Position numbers and translations under genes: made by a program. A stretch of DNA of 64,000 bases from Imbricaverruca yamaguchii (Eukaryota > Arthropoda > Thecostraca > Neoverrucidae): the NCBI GenBank assembly GCA_034440575.1, contig JAOTOL010001635.1, positions 294,001 through 358,000 of the forward strand, given 5' to 3'. Shown here piece by piece: positions 23,283 to 36,285 of the stretch; the first letter of the stretch is position 1; the number at the start of each line of letters is the position of its first letter. The notes under the pieces are model-generated. The model was not told the origin of the DNA. It did no database searches and saw only the letters and a list, made by a program, of their open reading frames with translations.

Positions 23283-23730
23283 CTTAGCGTGTCACAGTCT
23301 GACGTGTCACAGTCTGACGTGTCACAGTCTGACGTGTCACAGTCTGACGTGTCACAGTCTGACGTACCACAGTGCGACGTACCACAGTCTGAAATACCAG
23401 TGCAACGTATTGCAGTCTGGTGTGCCACAGTACGCCATATCGCAGTCTGGTGTGTCTCAGCATGCCGCATCAGTCTGACGTACCAGTCTGACGTGTCACA
23501 GCATCACATGCTACAATCTGGCGTGTCACAGGATGGCGCATCACAGTATGGCGCATCACAGTATGGCGCATCACAGTATGACGTATCACAGTATGGCGTA
23601 TCACAGTCTGACGTGCCACAGTCTGACGTCTCGCAGTCTGACGTACCGCAGTCGGAATTCCGCAGTATGACGTGTCACAGTCGGGATTTTCACAGTCTGA
23701 CGTATAGGTCTGCCGCATCCCGGCACATCA
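23283..23730. repeat. 15-bp tandem array (GTGTCACAGTCTGAC), ~30 copies
   Basis: Clean copies at 23286-23375 are followed by variants with GTACCACAG, GCATCACAG and GTATCACAG. The junction repeatedly gives TGACGT. Confidence 0.92.
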
Positions 23731-23811
23731 CAGTCTAACACCCGCCTAACCAGCGTGTCGCAGTCAGCTCGTACGACGATGCGTCAGCATCAAACCACTC
23801 CCCGCAGGCCG

Positions 23812-24200
23812 GCCCGGTATACCAACTGTACACATTCCTCCTCTGCCGCGCCTGGCATACCTGCAACCGCGCCCGGTATGCCAACTATACACATTTCTCC
23901 TCTGCCGCGCCTGACGTACCTGCAACCGCGCCCGGTATGCCAACTCTACACATTCCTCCTCTGCCGCGCCTGATATACCTGCAACCGCGCCCGGTATGCC
24001 AACTCTACACATTCCTCATCTGCCGCGCCTGACGTACCTGCAACCGCGCCCGGTATGCCAACTGTACACATTTCTCCTCTGCCGCGCCTGACGTACCTGC
24101 AACCGCGCCCGGTATGCCAACTATACACATTCCTCCTCTGCCGCGCCTGACATACCTGCAACCGCGCCCGGTATGCCAACTGCACACATTCCTCCGCTCA
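23812..24200. repeat. 59-bp tandem array, ~6.5 copies
   Basis: Units contain CGCGCCCGGTATGCCAACT, ACACATTCCTCCTCTGCCGC and GCCTGACGTACCTGCAAC. Confidence 0.93.
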
Positions 24201-24269
24201 TTGCGTAATTGGTCCCAGCAACAGCAGCTCTCGGACGCGCCTGTCGCGGCGCCGATCTACCGCCAGCTG

Positions 24270-25290
24270 CCGGCGGACCGGGGTGCCGGCCACACCACCT
24301 GTCCTCCTTATATCTCATCACGGCGCAGTGTCTCTCCGGACGCCGTCGGGAGACGCGCGCTTGTCGGAGTCGCTGTCGGCTGACCGGGGTGCCGGCCACA
24401 CCACCTGTCCTGCTTATATCTCATCATGTCGCAGTGTCTCTCCGGACGCCGTCGGGAGACGCGCGCTTGTCGGAGTCGCTGTCGGCGGACCGGGGTGCCG
24501 GCCACACCACCTGTCCTCCTTATATCTCATCACGGCGCAGTGTCTCTCCGGACGCCGTCGGGAGACGCGCGCTTGTCGGAGTCGCTGTCGGCTGACCGGG
24601 GTGCCGGCCACACCACCTGTCCTCTTACATCTCATCACGGCGCAGTGTCTCTCCGGACGCCGTCGGGAGACGCGCGCTTGTCGGAGTCGCTGTCGGCTGA
24701 CCGGGGTGCCGGCCACACCACCTGTCCTCACATCTCATCACGGCGCAGTGTCTCTCCGGACGCCGTCGGGAGACGCGCGTTTGTCGGAGTCGCTGTCGGC
24801 TGACCGGGGTGCCGGCCACACCACCTGTCCTCCTTATATCTCATCACGCGCAGTGTCTCTCCGGTGCCGGCCACACCACCTGTCCTCCTTATATCTCATC
24901 ACGGCGCAGTGTCTCTCCGGACGCCGTCGGGAGACGCGCGCTTGTCGGAGTCGCTGTCGGCTGACCGGGGTGCCGGCCACACCACCTGTCCTCCTTATAT
25001 CTCATCACGGCGCAGTGTCTCTCCGGACGCTGTCGGGAGACGCGCGCTTGTCGGAGTCGCTGTCGGCTGACCGGGGTGCCGGCCACACCACCTGTCCTCC
25101 TTATATCTCATCACGGCGCAGTGTCTCTCCGGACGCCGTCGGGAGACGCGCGCTTGTCGGAGTCGCTGCCGGCTGACCGGGGTGCCGGCCACACCACCTG
25201 TCCTGCTTATATCTCATCACGGCGCAGTGTCTCTCCGGACGCCGTCGGGAGACGCGCGCTTGTCAGAGTCGCTGTCGGCGACACGGCGGC
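24270..25290. repeat. 106-bp tandem array, ~9.5 copies
   Basis: Units begin GACCGGGGTGCCGGCCACAC and include TTATATCTCATCACGGCGCA and CGGACGCCGTCGGGAGACGC. One copy near 24845-24870 lacks most of its 3' half. Copies are over 95% alike by eye, suggesting recent homogenisation. Confidence 0.95.
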
Positions 25291-25993
<703 letters not shown>

Positions 25994-26136
25994 ATATTTT
26001 CCCTGCTTACCGTTAGTGTATGGCCTTCACTGACCAACGGTCGTCTGTCTGTCCGTCTGTCAGGGACACTCATGTGTGCAGAACTGGTTATCTCCAAACG
26101 CCCACTGCGGGACCCACTGAGCCAGGGTTGCGAACG

Positions 26137-27925
26137 GTGCGCCCCAGCTAACGGCACACGGCGTCACGGACAGTCTGCCCCGGCCAACACAGCGTCACGG
26201 ACAGTCTGCCCCGGCCAACACAGCGTCACGGACAGTCTGCCCCGGCCAACACAGCGTCACGGACAGTCTGCCCCGGCCAACACAGCGTCACGGACAGTCA
26301 GCCCCGGCCAACACAGCGTCACGAACAGTCTGCCCCGGCCAACACAGCGTCACGGACAGTCTGCCCCGGCCAACACAGCGTCACGGACAGTCTGCCCCGG
26401 CCAACGCAGCGTCACGGACAGTCAGCCCCGGCCAACACAGCGTCACAAACAGTCTGCCCCGGCCAACACAGCGTCACGGACAGTCAGCCCGGGGCCAACA
26501 CAGCGTCACACGGCGTCACAGACAGTCAGCCCGGGCCAACACAGCGTCACGGACAGTCAGCCCCGGCCAACACAGCGTCACGGACAGTCAGCCCGGCCAA
26601 CACAGCGTCACGGACAGTCTGCCCCGGCCAACACAGCGTCACGGACAGTCAGCCCCGGCCAACACAGCGTCACGGACAGTCTGCCCCGGCCAACACAGCG
26701 TCACGGACAGTCAGCCCGGGGGCCAACACAGCGTCACGGACAGTCAGCCCCGGCCAACACAGCGTCACGGACAGTCAGCCCCGGCCAACACAGCGTCACG
26801 GACAGTCTGCCCCGGCCAACACAGCGTCACGGACAGTCTGCCCCGGCCAACACAGCGTCACGGACAGTCAGCCCCGGCCAACACAGCGTCACGGACAGTC
26901 AGCCCCGGCCAACACAGCGTCACGGACAGTCTGCCCCGGCCAACACAGCGTCACGGACAGTCAGCCCCGGCCAACACAGCGTCACGGACAGTCTGCCCCA
27001 GCCAACACAGCGTCACGGACAGTCAGCCCCAGCCAACACAGGGTCACACAACGTCACGGACAGTCTGCCCCAGCCAACACAACGTCACGGACAGTCTGCC
27101 CCAGCCAACACAGCGTCACGGACAGTCAGCCCCGGCCAACACAGCGTCACGGACAGTCTGCCCCAGCCAACACAGCGTCACGAACAGTCTGCCCCAGCCA
27201 ACACAGCGTCACGGACAGTCAGCCCCGGCCAACACAGCGTCACGGACAGTCTGCCCCGGCCAACACAGCGTCACGGACAGTCAGCCCCGGCCAACACAGC
27301 GTCACGGACAGTTAGCCCGGGGGCCAACACAGCGTCACGGACAGTCTGCCCCAGCCAACACAGCGTCACGGACAGTTAGCCCGGGGGCCAACACAGCGTC
27401 ACGGACAGTCTGCCCCAGCCAACACAGCGTCACGGACAGTCTGCCCCAGCCAACACAGCGTCACGGACAGTCAGCCCCGGCCAACACAGCGTCACGGACA
27501 GTCTGCCCCGGCCAACACAGCGTCACGGACAGTCTGCCCCAGCCAACACAGCGTCACGGACAGTCAGCCCCGGCCAACACAGCGTCACGGACAGTCTGCC
27601 CCAGCCAACACAGCGTCACGGACAGTCAGCCCCGGCCAACACAGCGTCACGGACAGTCTGCCCCGGCCAACACAGCGTCACGGGCAGTTTGCCCCGGCCC
27701 ACACAGCGTCACGGACAGTCAGCGCCGGCCAACACAGCGTCACGAACAGTCTGCCCCAGCCAACACAGCGTCACGAACAGTCAGCCCCGGCCAACACAGC
27801 GTCACACAGCGTCACGGACAGTCAGCCCCGGCCAACACAGCGTCACGGACAGTCTCCCCCGGCCAACACAACGTCACGGACAGTCTCCCCCAGCCAACGG
27901 TACACAGCGTCACATGGCGTCACGG
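26137..27925. repeat. 31-bp tandem array, ~57 copies
   Basis: Each unit reads CAGCGTCACGGACAGTCTGC then CCCGGCCAACA. Variation is concentrated at a few positions (CTGCCCC/CAGCCCC, CGGCC/CAGCC, occasional CGGGGGCC). 31 is not a multiple of three, yet the unit is stop-free, so one frame of 591 codons crosses the array (31-residue super-period). It is not considered coding. Confidence 0.96.
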
Positions 27926-28659
27926 CAGGTTGCTGCGGCCAGCGTCTGGATCCGCCGCCGATCCGGCCGGATCCAGTCCATGCTGGGTTTGGAAACACAC
28001 TGCACAGCATGCTGTTGCCCGTTGTGAGCTTTAGGATCTAAGGAAATCTCCATGAAACATACTGTTCCGTGTATTTTATTTTCGCGTGTGAATGACGCCC
28101 AGCAAGATGCCGAAGTTTACGTTGTGTTGCATTAAGAAATTGATGTTATCCTTGACTGTGGCGTCAGTCACGGTTGAACACAAAATGCATCGTATGCAGC
28201 GACCTCACTGCTGGCATACATCCTGCGTTGGTGCAGCAGGTGGTTTCCGTCGATTAAAGCTTCGGGAAACACAACCGTGGATATGCATAGCGCCAAACGA
28301 TTTTCTGGCGGAACACGAAACCAAAAGTGACGCCGGTAAATGTGAACCTGAAGGATTTCCACCGGGGCTGGCTTGTTGCTTGTGCACTGTGCTTGTGCAC
28401 GGCGTTCTTTTTTTGTGGCCTCATGTCAGTGTGGCGTGTGGGCTGTGGGCGAATGTGTATGGACTGCCATGCCTGTTGTGATGTATGAGCTGCCTGCCCC
28501 ACACCCACGCTGCTGAAACTGGCTTTGCATTGAGGCCGCACGTTTTTTCCAAAGCCTGTGTTGATGAGTCATGCATGGCATCGCACGAGCAGCGACGGAC
28601 TGATCTCGTTCTGTAAGCCCATTTATTTGCTGTAAGCCATTGCTCAACATGGTAGGCAC
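27926..28659. other. Anonymous non-coding DNA
   Basis: A 129-codon frame at 28092-28481 has no recognisable domain. Nothing else seen. Confidence 0.4.
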
Positions 28660-28750
28660 AACTATCAGACTAAACCAGAAAACTACCAGACTAAGCCAGG
28701 AAACTACCAGACTAGGTCAGACAACTTCCATACTAAGCCAGAAACTGAAG
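28660..28750. repeat. ~22-bp tandem repeat, 4 copies
   Basis: Copies of ACTACCAGACTAAGCCAGGAA with small changes. Confidence 0.8.
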
Positions 28751-28779
28751 CGACTTAAAGTGCACCTGCAGTCTGCTGG

Positions 28780-28930
28780 CCTGGAAGCCCAGTTGGCCAG
28801 AGCGCTGGCTTGCATCTGTCTCCTCTGCCCTGGCAAGACATGATTCGAGTCGCCTCGCGCGCTCGCATTTAGCCCCCGACTGGGAGTGTCAGTTGGCAGC
28901 TGGCCCGTTAAGACCGGGGACGAGCTACCG
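28780..28930 (+). mobile_element. Possible tRNA-derived SINE, unrelated to the other three
   Basis: AGCCCAGTTGGCCAGAGCGC (from about 28788) resembles a tRNA box A with D-stem, and GATTCGAGTCG (28841-28851) resembles box B at a plausible distance. The downstream sequence does not contain the core shared by the other SINEs and I see no flanking duplication. Confidence 0.4.
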
Positions 28931-30410
28931 GGGCGGCCGTGCTGTTGCATTGATGGCACGTTACACTATCGGTCAAAATTCTGCCGTTGAACTAGAATGC
29001 ACGGATCAGGTGGTGGGGCCAGGGATCACGCAACAATCCCCGCTCAGCTTAGGACCCTGGTCCATAAACTCACTCCAGTAAGAATTCGGACTAAATTTCT
29101 GAAAAAGGTGCAATTGCGAAAAACCAGCGTGATATAAAGACCAAGCGCCATCTCGGCATTCTCCGCCGTTACATATTGCTATTTTCTTGATGTTTATGTG
29201 GAGACCAATGAATGCCTCTTCGGGGGTAGTGTTTTTAGTAGTCTTTTTCAAACTGGTATGGAACACGAATATTTACGCCACGGATTTCTCTCTGCCATTT
29301 TCACGCCCTCAGTTTACCAACAACCGGCTAATTGCCGTTTCCGGTCTCGGCTAATGCTGATCGGTGACGTCACGACCAATAGAATGACCTAGATGGCGAA
29401 GAATAATTATTTGAAGCATATTAATGTTTTTCTATATATCTGATGAAAATGAGCTTAACTGTAGTTTCTTCACTAAAAATTATCAGTAAAGCGTGAGATA
29501 AAAAAAAACTATGTGGTTTGGCCGTTTCAGATGCGAAGTAGTGCAACACTATTCCGTGTGGGAAATTATTTTGCAAATACAAATCGAGATACTGTGCGCA
29601 TTCCCACACTTGTGCGGGGAAAATGACAGTGTGCCCTTCACTCCCCGGCGTGTGGCCATGGTAGAAATGCTTTATGATTGCGGTACAGCATAGGCTATGA
29701 TCAAAACACAGAGCTAGAACGAAGCCAGAAGGAAAGCAGAATAAAGCATGGCCCCTTGAAAAGGCTTAATGCTCTGCTAGCGCTGCCGTGTCGCCTTTTT
29801 TGTCGCGACTGTTACCGCCCATTCCACGACAGCACAGATTGCAGTGGTACCGCCCATACCACACTACCACAAACTGCAATGAAGCCACTCAATGTTGTGG
29901 TCACTCGGCTCTTCCTCAAATTGTCAGTATACTACCAGGACCCCCCCCCCCCCACAAAGACCAGACGCCACAATGGCGTCGCCAGGTGGTGTGGGAAATC
30001 GCGCGACATGACAGCCATGCGTCAGGCGATAATAAGGGCGTGTCGTGTGGCCGACAGAATGAAGCACTGTCTGACGGCGACAGGAAGCCAGGCATTCATC
30101 AGCGCGCCAGCCAACACGGACCTTCGCCTGAAGCTGGCGCACCTGCACGGCACCAGTTTCCGCTCGGCCTCCATGCACTTTTCAGTGCAAATTTTGCGTG
30201 GTTGACGAGTCAACGATATGGTTTACAGGAGGTGTTTCTTCCGTCAGCCCGCATCTCGGACAATTCTCATAATGTTGTCAAAGATATAGAATATTCGGCT
30301 GATATCAAGGCATGCGCTGAATATATTTCGCCGGAGAAAAAAAAGTAGCTTTGACCTCCGACTTGACTGAATTTGAAATATCGAATTTCACGGAGCACAT
30401 TTTTCAGCAT
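28931..30410. other. Anonymous non-coding DNA
   Basis: Two overlapping frames of 175 and 186 codons (29678-30348) have no recognisable domain and share the same DNA in different frames. A poly(C) run of about 13 lies at 29940. No transposon recognised. Confidence 0.4.
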
Positions 30411-30451
30411 AAAAGTGCATGGAAGATTTATTTAGCACTCATTTATTTATT

Positions 30452-30496
30452 TAGCACTCACCATCCAAGTGCATGGAAGATGGATGGTGAGTGCTA
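30452..30496. other. Perfect hairpin, 16-bp arms, 13-nt loop
   Basis: TAGCACTCACCATCCA (30452-30467) is exactly complementary to TGGATGGTGAGTGCTA (30481-30496). The preceding 40 bp also carry direct repeats of AAGTGCATGGAAGAT and TTTAGCACTCA, so the palindrome may have arisen by template switching among these. Confidence 0.9.
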
Positions 30497-30532
30497 GGGC
30501 TGCTTACACGGGCGCTGCTTATTTATGAGGGC

Positions 30533-30835
30533 TGATAAACGCTGGATAAAATTAGATGATTCCCCGCTAGTGGCTAAACCCTGTTGTAACCAGTTAAAAG
30601 CGGTAGAACTTGCTAGAAGTTCCGACTCGCAATTGTGGAATGCAGCCTATTCCCTTCTTATAAAAGTCCTAACAGCTTTGTATTTTGCTAATAAAAGCCG
30701 GATACAATGAGATGATCCCACGGTTGTGGCTAAACCTTGTTATAACCTGTTAAATGCGGTAAAACTGACCAGAAGTTCCAACTCGCATTTGTGGAAAGCA
30801 GCCTATTCCCTTCATGTATAAGTCCTAACACGAAT
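30533..30835. repeat. ~157-bp tandem duplication, two diverged copies
   Basis: Copy 1 begins near 30533, copy 2 near 30689. Shared blocks include GTGGCTAAACC, AGAAGTTCC, ACTCGCA and GCAGCCTATTCCCTTC. Divergence is roughly one in five. Confidence 0.85.
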
Positions 30836-32499
30836 GAAACAAACAAACATAATAAAGCATTTAGAAGCGTCCTGGTCAGTGCATCATACCCAGAAGCATT
30901 AGTGGGACATCAAAAATGCCAAATTGAGCCGAATTTCCGTTGACCTGTCCACTAGGGACGGAAGCTCGGTTAGCCAGGCAGAGTAGAAGCAGCTCAGCAA
31001 CAGAAACAGAGAGCAACTCAGCAGCAGAATGGTGGCTTTTTGAGCATGCAGCTTCATGGAACTTGACAGTCCACTGCGCTAAACAATCAGATATGATCCG
31101 TGCGCCGTCAAATTCAAATAACCGGTCAGGCAGCCTCCGGTAAAGGCTTGACAGTCTTCGAGTGACCACGGGCGGCGCTGACAACACTTGTGCGGCATGC
31201 ATGTCGGTAAATCCTGACAAGCAGTTAACTGGCACATAATGGGACAAGCATCCGATCAGATTGCTTTGAAGCTGAGAAAGACATTCTTCAAAGTTTTTTT
31301 GTTGTGTCGAACATCTCTTTTTTTCATGTGACAAAACATATTTCACAGCATTTTTTAAAAAAATTGGTTTTGAGATAATACAGGAGAATATCGTATTTGG
31401 TGTTCCTGTCACTCCATAGGAAGTTGAACACAACGCGACAAAACTCTACTGCACTGAAATGCTAATCATTTGTAGCCATTCAGTTATCAAAACTGTCTTT
31501 TTCGAACCGGAAAAAACGAAGGTTATGTCCGATTACGTCCATGAAGTGGCATGCATTTGCAAACCATGTGCCTTCGCATCCTTCATATCTCCGATGGAAA
31601 ATTAGGTTGCAAATACTGCCAGTTTCGAAAATGAATGTAGTCATCGCGTTCGTTGAGTGTGCGTGTGTGCAAGTGTTCGTCAGCAACGTTACGCGCTGGT
31701 GCAAGATAGCATCGACATTGACTACCAGGAATCGCTTCTTTTCTCAACAAGTCGTGTTAAAAGGGCACCCACCACTCATAGCGCTAGCTTCATCTGCACA
31801 GCACTAGTACGTGCAGTGTTTCGCATTAAACACCAATGTTAGCAAAATCTGCGCTTCGGGAAGATTGTACAGCTATTTTACCGCAATAGGGCGACACTAA
31901 AGAAAACCAATATATGCAAACATTTCATTTCAAACAAAATAAAAGCAGGAATAGGATGAAGTCTGCCCATGAATTTTGTTGCTTCGTCGAAAATAAAACT
32001 AATGAAAGCGTAAACCACAATATGTCGAATGGTTTTCGTAAATATAAACAGACTTTCTGTGTTGCAAACGTCACCTGCGGGTGGGCTGGCACTGAACACT
32101 GCAGCATGCAATACGCAATCCATCCACTCCCTGAATTGGCAGTCTTTATTTCTGGCTGTACGAAAGTGTCCTTTATCACGCGGCTGAATCATTCAACTTA
32201 ATTAAAGCACTCATGCAAGCAAAATAGAGTTAAGGAAAATGAGATCCTGTGGGAGATTGTGGGATTAATACACTTCTTTATTTCAATTCGTGCATGTGCC
32301 TCAGCCAATTGGAAAAGACGTAGGTGAATATAATCTATCACGGCGATTCGCTTCCACTGTGGCAAGGCAAGAGAACGGGAAAATTCCGATACCGAAGTGG
32401 AAGAGCCACCTCCCTTCCCTATCTCCTCCTAAAAACCGCACACGAAAAGGTTTATTGAAACGTTAATAGTCGAGGACAGCCTTTGGCGGATTTGGGACA
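30836..32499. other. Anonymous non-coding DNA
   Basis: A 185-codon minus-strand frame (30876-31433) is the longest here; I recognise no domain in it. No repeats noted. Confidence 0.4.
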
Positions 32500-32529
32500 G
32501 TACACAGCCTTTGGGCTTTGTTCATAAAC

Positions 32530-33030
32530 AGGGACAGCAGTTGGAGGTGCTCAGAAACGTGATCTCAGGGACAGGGACAGTCTCCGGTAGTGTTGAGGGA
32601 CCTGCACAGCCTTCGGCAGTGCTCAGGGACAGGGACAGCGCTGAACAGTATTCAGGGGCAGGGACAGCGCTGAACAGTATTCAGAGACGGGGACAGTCGT
32701 TGGCAGTATTCAGAGACAGGGACAGCGCTGAACAGTATTCAGGGGCAGGGACAGCGCTGAACAGTATTCAGAGACGGGGACAGTCATTGGCAGTATTCAG
32801 AGAGAGAGAGAGAGACAGCGCTGAACAGTATCCAGGGACAGGGACAGTCGTTGATAGTATTCAGGGACAGGGACAGTCGTTGGCAGTATTCAGGGACAGG
32901 GACAGTCGTTGGCAGTATTCAGAGACAGGGACAGCGCTGAACAGTATTCAGAGACAGGGGCAGTCGTTGGCAGTATTCAGGGACAGGGGCAGTCGTTGGC
33001 AGTATTCAGGGACAGGGACAGCGGTCGTCA
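32530..33030. repeat. 29-bp tandem array, ~17 copies
   Basis: Two alternating variants are present: CAGGGACAGTCGTTGGCAGT and CAGGGACAGCGCTGAACAGT, each followed by ATTCAGGGA. A short (GA)n insertion occurs near 32803-32814. Confidence 0.93.
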
Positions 33031-33116
33031 GGTGAGCTCGGTTCCGGCGTCGACGCTGAGACTGCCAGGTAGAAGCCTCCCATTATGCATCCCATTGTTG
33101 CTCCTCTGTCAACTAA

Positions 33117-33458
33117 GTACTGGCGTGATGCAAGTGGCGCGGTGGCGTGATACAATTGGTGCGGTGGTGTGACACAAGTGGTGCAGTGGTGTGATACAAG
33201 TGGCGCGGTGGCGTGATGCAAGTGGCGCGGTAGCGTGATACAAGTGGCGCGGTGGTGTGATACAAGTGGCGCGGTGGTGTGATACAAGTGGCTCGGTAGC
33301 ATGATACAAGTGGCGCGGTAGCGTGATACAAGTGGCGCGGTGGTGTGATACAAGTGGCTCGATGGCGTGATATAAATGGCACGGTGACGTGATACAAGTG
33401 GCACGGTGGCGTGATACAATTGGTGCGGTGGTGTGACACAAGTGGTGCAGTGGTGCGT
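33117..33458. repeat. 22-bp tandem array, ~15 copies
   Basis: The unit is GTGATACAAGTGGCGCGGTG plus GT or GC, with point variants. Confidence 0.93.
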
Positions 33459-33547
33459 CCACTGCCTCACAACCAGACGCGCATTCAGCTTACTCATGTT
33501 GAACGGTTCGCTGTCAATACCATGTACCTGTCCTGATGTACCGCTTG

Positions 33548-33732
33548 GCAAACCACGCACGTACGCACTCACAGACGCGCGCGTACACACACGAACAAAC
33601 ACACATGCGCGCACATACACCAATACACACACTAAGTACACGCACGTGAGCCTGCACGCGCGCACCCACAAACACGTACGCATACACGCACGCACTGACG
33701 CACGTACACACGCGTGCACATACACATTACGC
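33548..33732. repeat. CACACG-rich low-complexity tract
   Basis: Interspersed CA, CG and GTAC dinucleotides over about 185 bp, an imperfect alternating purine-pyrimidine region. Confidence 0.8.
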
Positions 33733-33789
33733 ACCAACACCTCACAGATCATCATTTGCGGGCCGTCAGTGTAAAAACTCAGTAACGTA

Positions 33790-34072
33790 CGGGTTGATGT
33801 GCTACCCTTTGGACGCGGCTAGTAACACAGAGCCTGCCTGTGCCTCATTTCCTCACTGATGGTACGTGATGCTGTGATACCCCTTAGACGCGATCAGTCA
33901 CACAGATTCCACCTGTGACGAACTTCCTCACTGAATGTATGTGCTGATGATGCAGGCCGCCAGTGTACAAATTCAACAAAGTACGTGATGACGCGCCACC
34001 CCTTGAACGCTACTACTCACACAGAGCCTACCTGTGACGCACTTTCCCACCGAAGTTTATGACGCTGGTAGC
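33790..34072. repeat. Diverged ~85-bp repeat, three copies
   Basis: Copies share ACGTGATG, ACCCCTTRGACGC, TCACACAGA, CCTGTGACGMACTT and CTCACTGAA-like blocks. Strongly diverged. Confidence 0.65.
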
Positions 34073-35218
34073 CGCGATGGCGGCTGAACCACGCCCAGGT
34101 CTGAGCTTCACGAGCTCAACAGCTCCAATCGCCAAGTGCAACAACAACTTTCATCAGGCAGGCTCACTTTCACAGGCCCGTTGAGTTACTGCTCCAGCTG
34201 GCTGCTTCATCCAGACCACAATAAAAGCAGAGGGCGGCTATAAACACTACCACACGAGGAAATTGCTTCACAACAGTGCTGTTAGGGGCCGTAAAGCAAT
34301 GGATATTGAGCAACAATAGTGGACCAGCGACTTGCAGTGATCTACGCCTGGGTGAGCCGGAGGTGGGTGACGAAACCTGCCCGCCTAAACTGGCCGTCCG
34401 GCCACCCTGAGCACGGTGCTGTTGCCGCTCTGGCGTGACGGCTGTAGACCCGCGCTCGTCTCGCTTCACCATGAGGCTGAGTACAATGCAAATCCCGGCC
34501 CAACACGACACCGAGTGAAGCTTGGCGATTCCAGTACTGTGGAAGGCGGGAGGCGGCCGAGGCACCGATTCGCTGCACAGACATGCTTCATCATTGCATT
34601 AGCTTGGAAATGGAACTTTGCAACAGTTTTTGCCAGAGTTTCTTTCTTCTGAGCATACTTTTGCGTAACACATGTTTTCACCACGGAATACCAAGAGTAA
34701 TGCGTTGCCCACTTATAGCCACACATTGTCTGGTATGAATGCCACGCCATATCCCAATTTCATGTTGGTCCAATTTAGTGAGCAGGAACTAATTTGCACC
34801 ACTACGTATTAACAACCCCCCTGTTAGAGGTAATGGCGCGAAAACAAACTTCGGCCATAGCAAGCGAAGCAATATTACCGGGAGTAAAACAACCCACTAC
34901 GGCACTTGCTTTTTACGAGGTAATTGGTTGCAAGCCTTATTACTGATCGACTCACCCGATTTTTGCAACACGTTTCCTCCGGCAACCTGTTGTAATCATA
35001 CTCGGTTATGATGATTACTACATCCATTAACTTCTACTAATTTACTGAAAGGTCTGTTCTTTTTGAACCTCACGTCGAAGCCTCTGGACGTACCACCTCT
35101 GGCATGGGCATTCAGTCATCGTCTCGTTCTTCCTTCAGCTGTTGAATCACCTCTGCGTTAGTGATGCACCATAAAGCGGCACCAGTCAGCAGCAATGTGC
35201 TGATTAAATTTCGCCCAC
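34073..35218. other. Anonymous non-coding DNA
   Basis: No recognised gene, repeat or transposon. Confidence 0.4.
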
Positions 35219-35250
35219 TTGATGACGTCAGGAAAACCTGACGTCATCAA
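35219..35250. other. Perfect 14-bp-arm hairpin with a CRE palindrome in each arm
   Basis: TTGATGACGTCAGG (35219-35232), loop AAAA, CCTGACGTCATCAA (35237-35250). Each arm contains TGACGTCA, the full palindromic CREB/ATF site, so two consensus sites lie 18 bp apart centre to centre. The short loop would favour a stable RNA stem-loop or DNA cruciform. Confidence 0.92.
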
Positions 35251-35624
35251 ACCGAACTACATACTAGTTCCGCAATTTTTATCCATCATCGTTCCTCAGT
35301 TATATCCATATCCATATGTGAACTGAGATGCAATACCCGTCTGAATGAGGTCACTTTCGACTTTAGTAAGTTCCATTTGAATTTGTATTCAGATATGTAA
35401 ATGTGAAATTAATGCTGTTGTTGAACAACCGCATTGTATCTTGTATCAGGTAGTTTGAAAAGATAAGGCCTTTGGAGTTCATGGGAATTAAAGGATAGCG
35501 AAATGCCAATAGCGATTGCTTTTTCTGTTCTTCTGTTGGCGACAATTTACTATCCGAATTTGTCAATAGTGTGCAGGGGCAATTCCAGAAACTGCCGTGG
35601 GGGAGGCACTTATCCGGAGAGCGT
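35251..35624. other. Anonymous non-coding DNA
   Basis: No recognised feature. Confidence 0.4.
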
Positions 35625-35832
35625 CGCTTTGCTTCCGAGAGGCGACTCTCGCTGAAACAATTCGAGGGATGAGTGTGCTCGGGCCTTCCAGGAGGGCGGC
35701 CTTTCCTTCCAAGGGACACCTTTTTCTGTCATAGGGGAACCTCTGGCTGAAAAAAAAAATTCGAGGGGGGTGGGGTGTACTTGTGCCTTCCAGAGGGGTG
35801 CATTTCCCCGGCAAAAAGGTCGCCACCTGCCA
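35625..35832. repeat. ~110-bp tandem duplication, two diverged copies
   Basis: Shared blocks are CTGAAA, ATTCGAGGG, GTGCCTTCCAG and CCCC/CCTT-rich ends. Confidence 0.65.
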
Positions 35833-36231
35833 ATGGAGGGTGAGGGGGGAGGGGTAGGATGACATAGCCACATTGCCACTCCTAGCATCCGCCTCTTATA
35901 GAGTGACATGATTTATTTTTTCACCCAAATTATCGATCCCACCTTGATAGCCAGAACAAGTAGACATCAGGGGTGCCGGGGAGTAAAAAGCGGGAAGCTG
36001 GCTATATGACTCATCTGCTGCAGGGTCAGGGTCGGTCATCTCACCGATAGGTGCGGCAGCAAACTCCTGCACCGACCGCAATTGCCCTCTCTTGGCAACC
36101 CACGGAGACGTTTTGGCATAGGTGGCGTTGCGTGCTGTACGGTCGCCAGGAATGTCACCACAGGACCAGCTCGCTTAAGCAAGATTATGAGTACATGACA
36201 AAAAAGGGTGAAGTAGAAATCAACACATATT

Positions 36232-36285
<54 letters not shown>

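Noticed and set aside
23283..23730. CRISPR-like regular repeats
   Set aside because: Units are directly adjacent with no unique spacers, and the genome is eukaryotic; this is a satellite.
29678..30348. Two overlapping frames of 175 and 186 codons
   Set aside because: They occupy the same DNA in different frames and neither resembles a known protein.
30876..31433. 185-codon minus-strand frame as a host gene
   Set aside because: No recognisable domain, no repeat of pattern or splice context; length is possible by chance in this composition.
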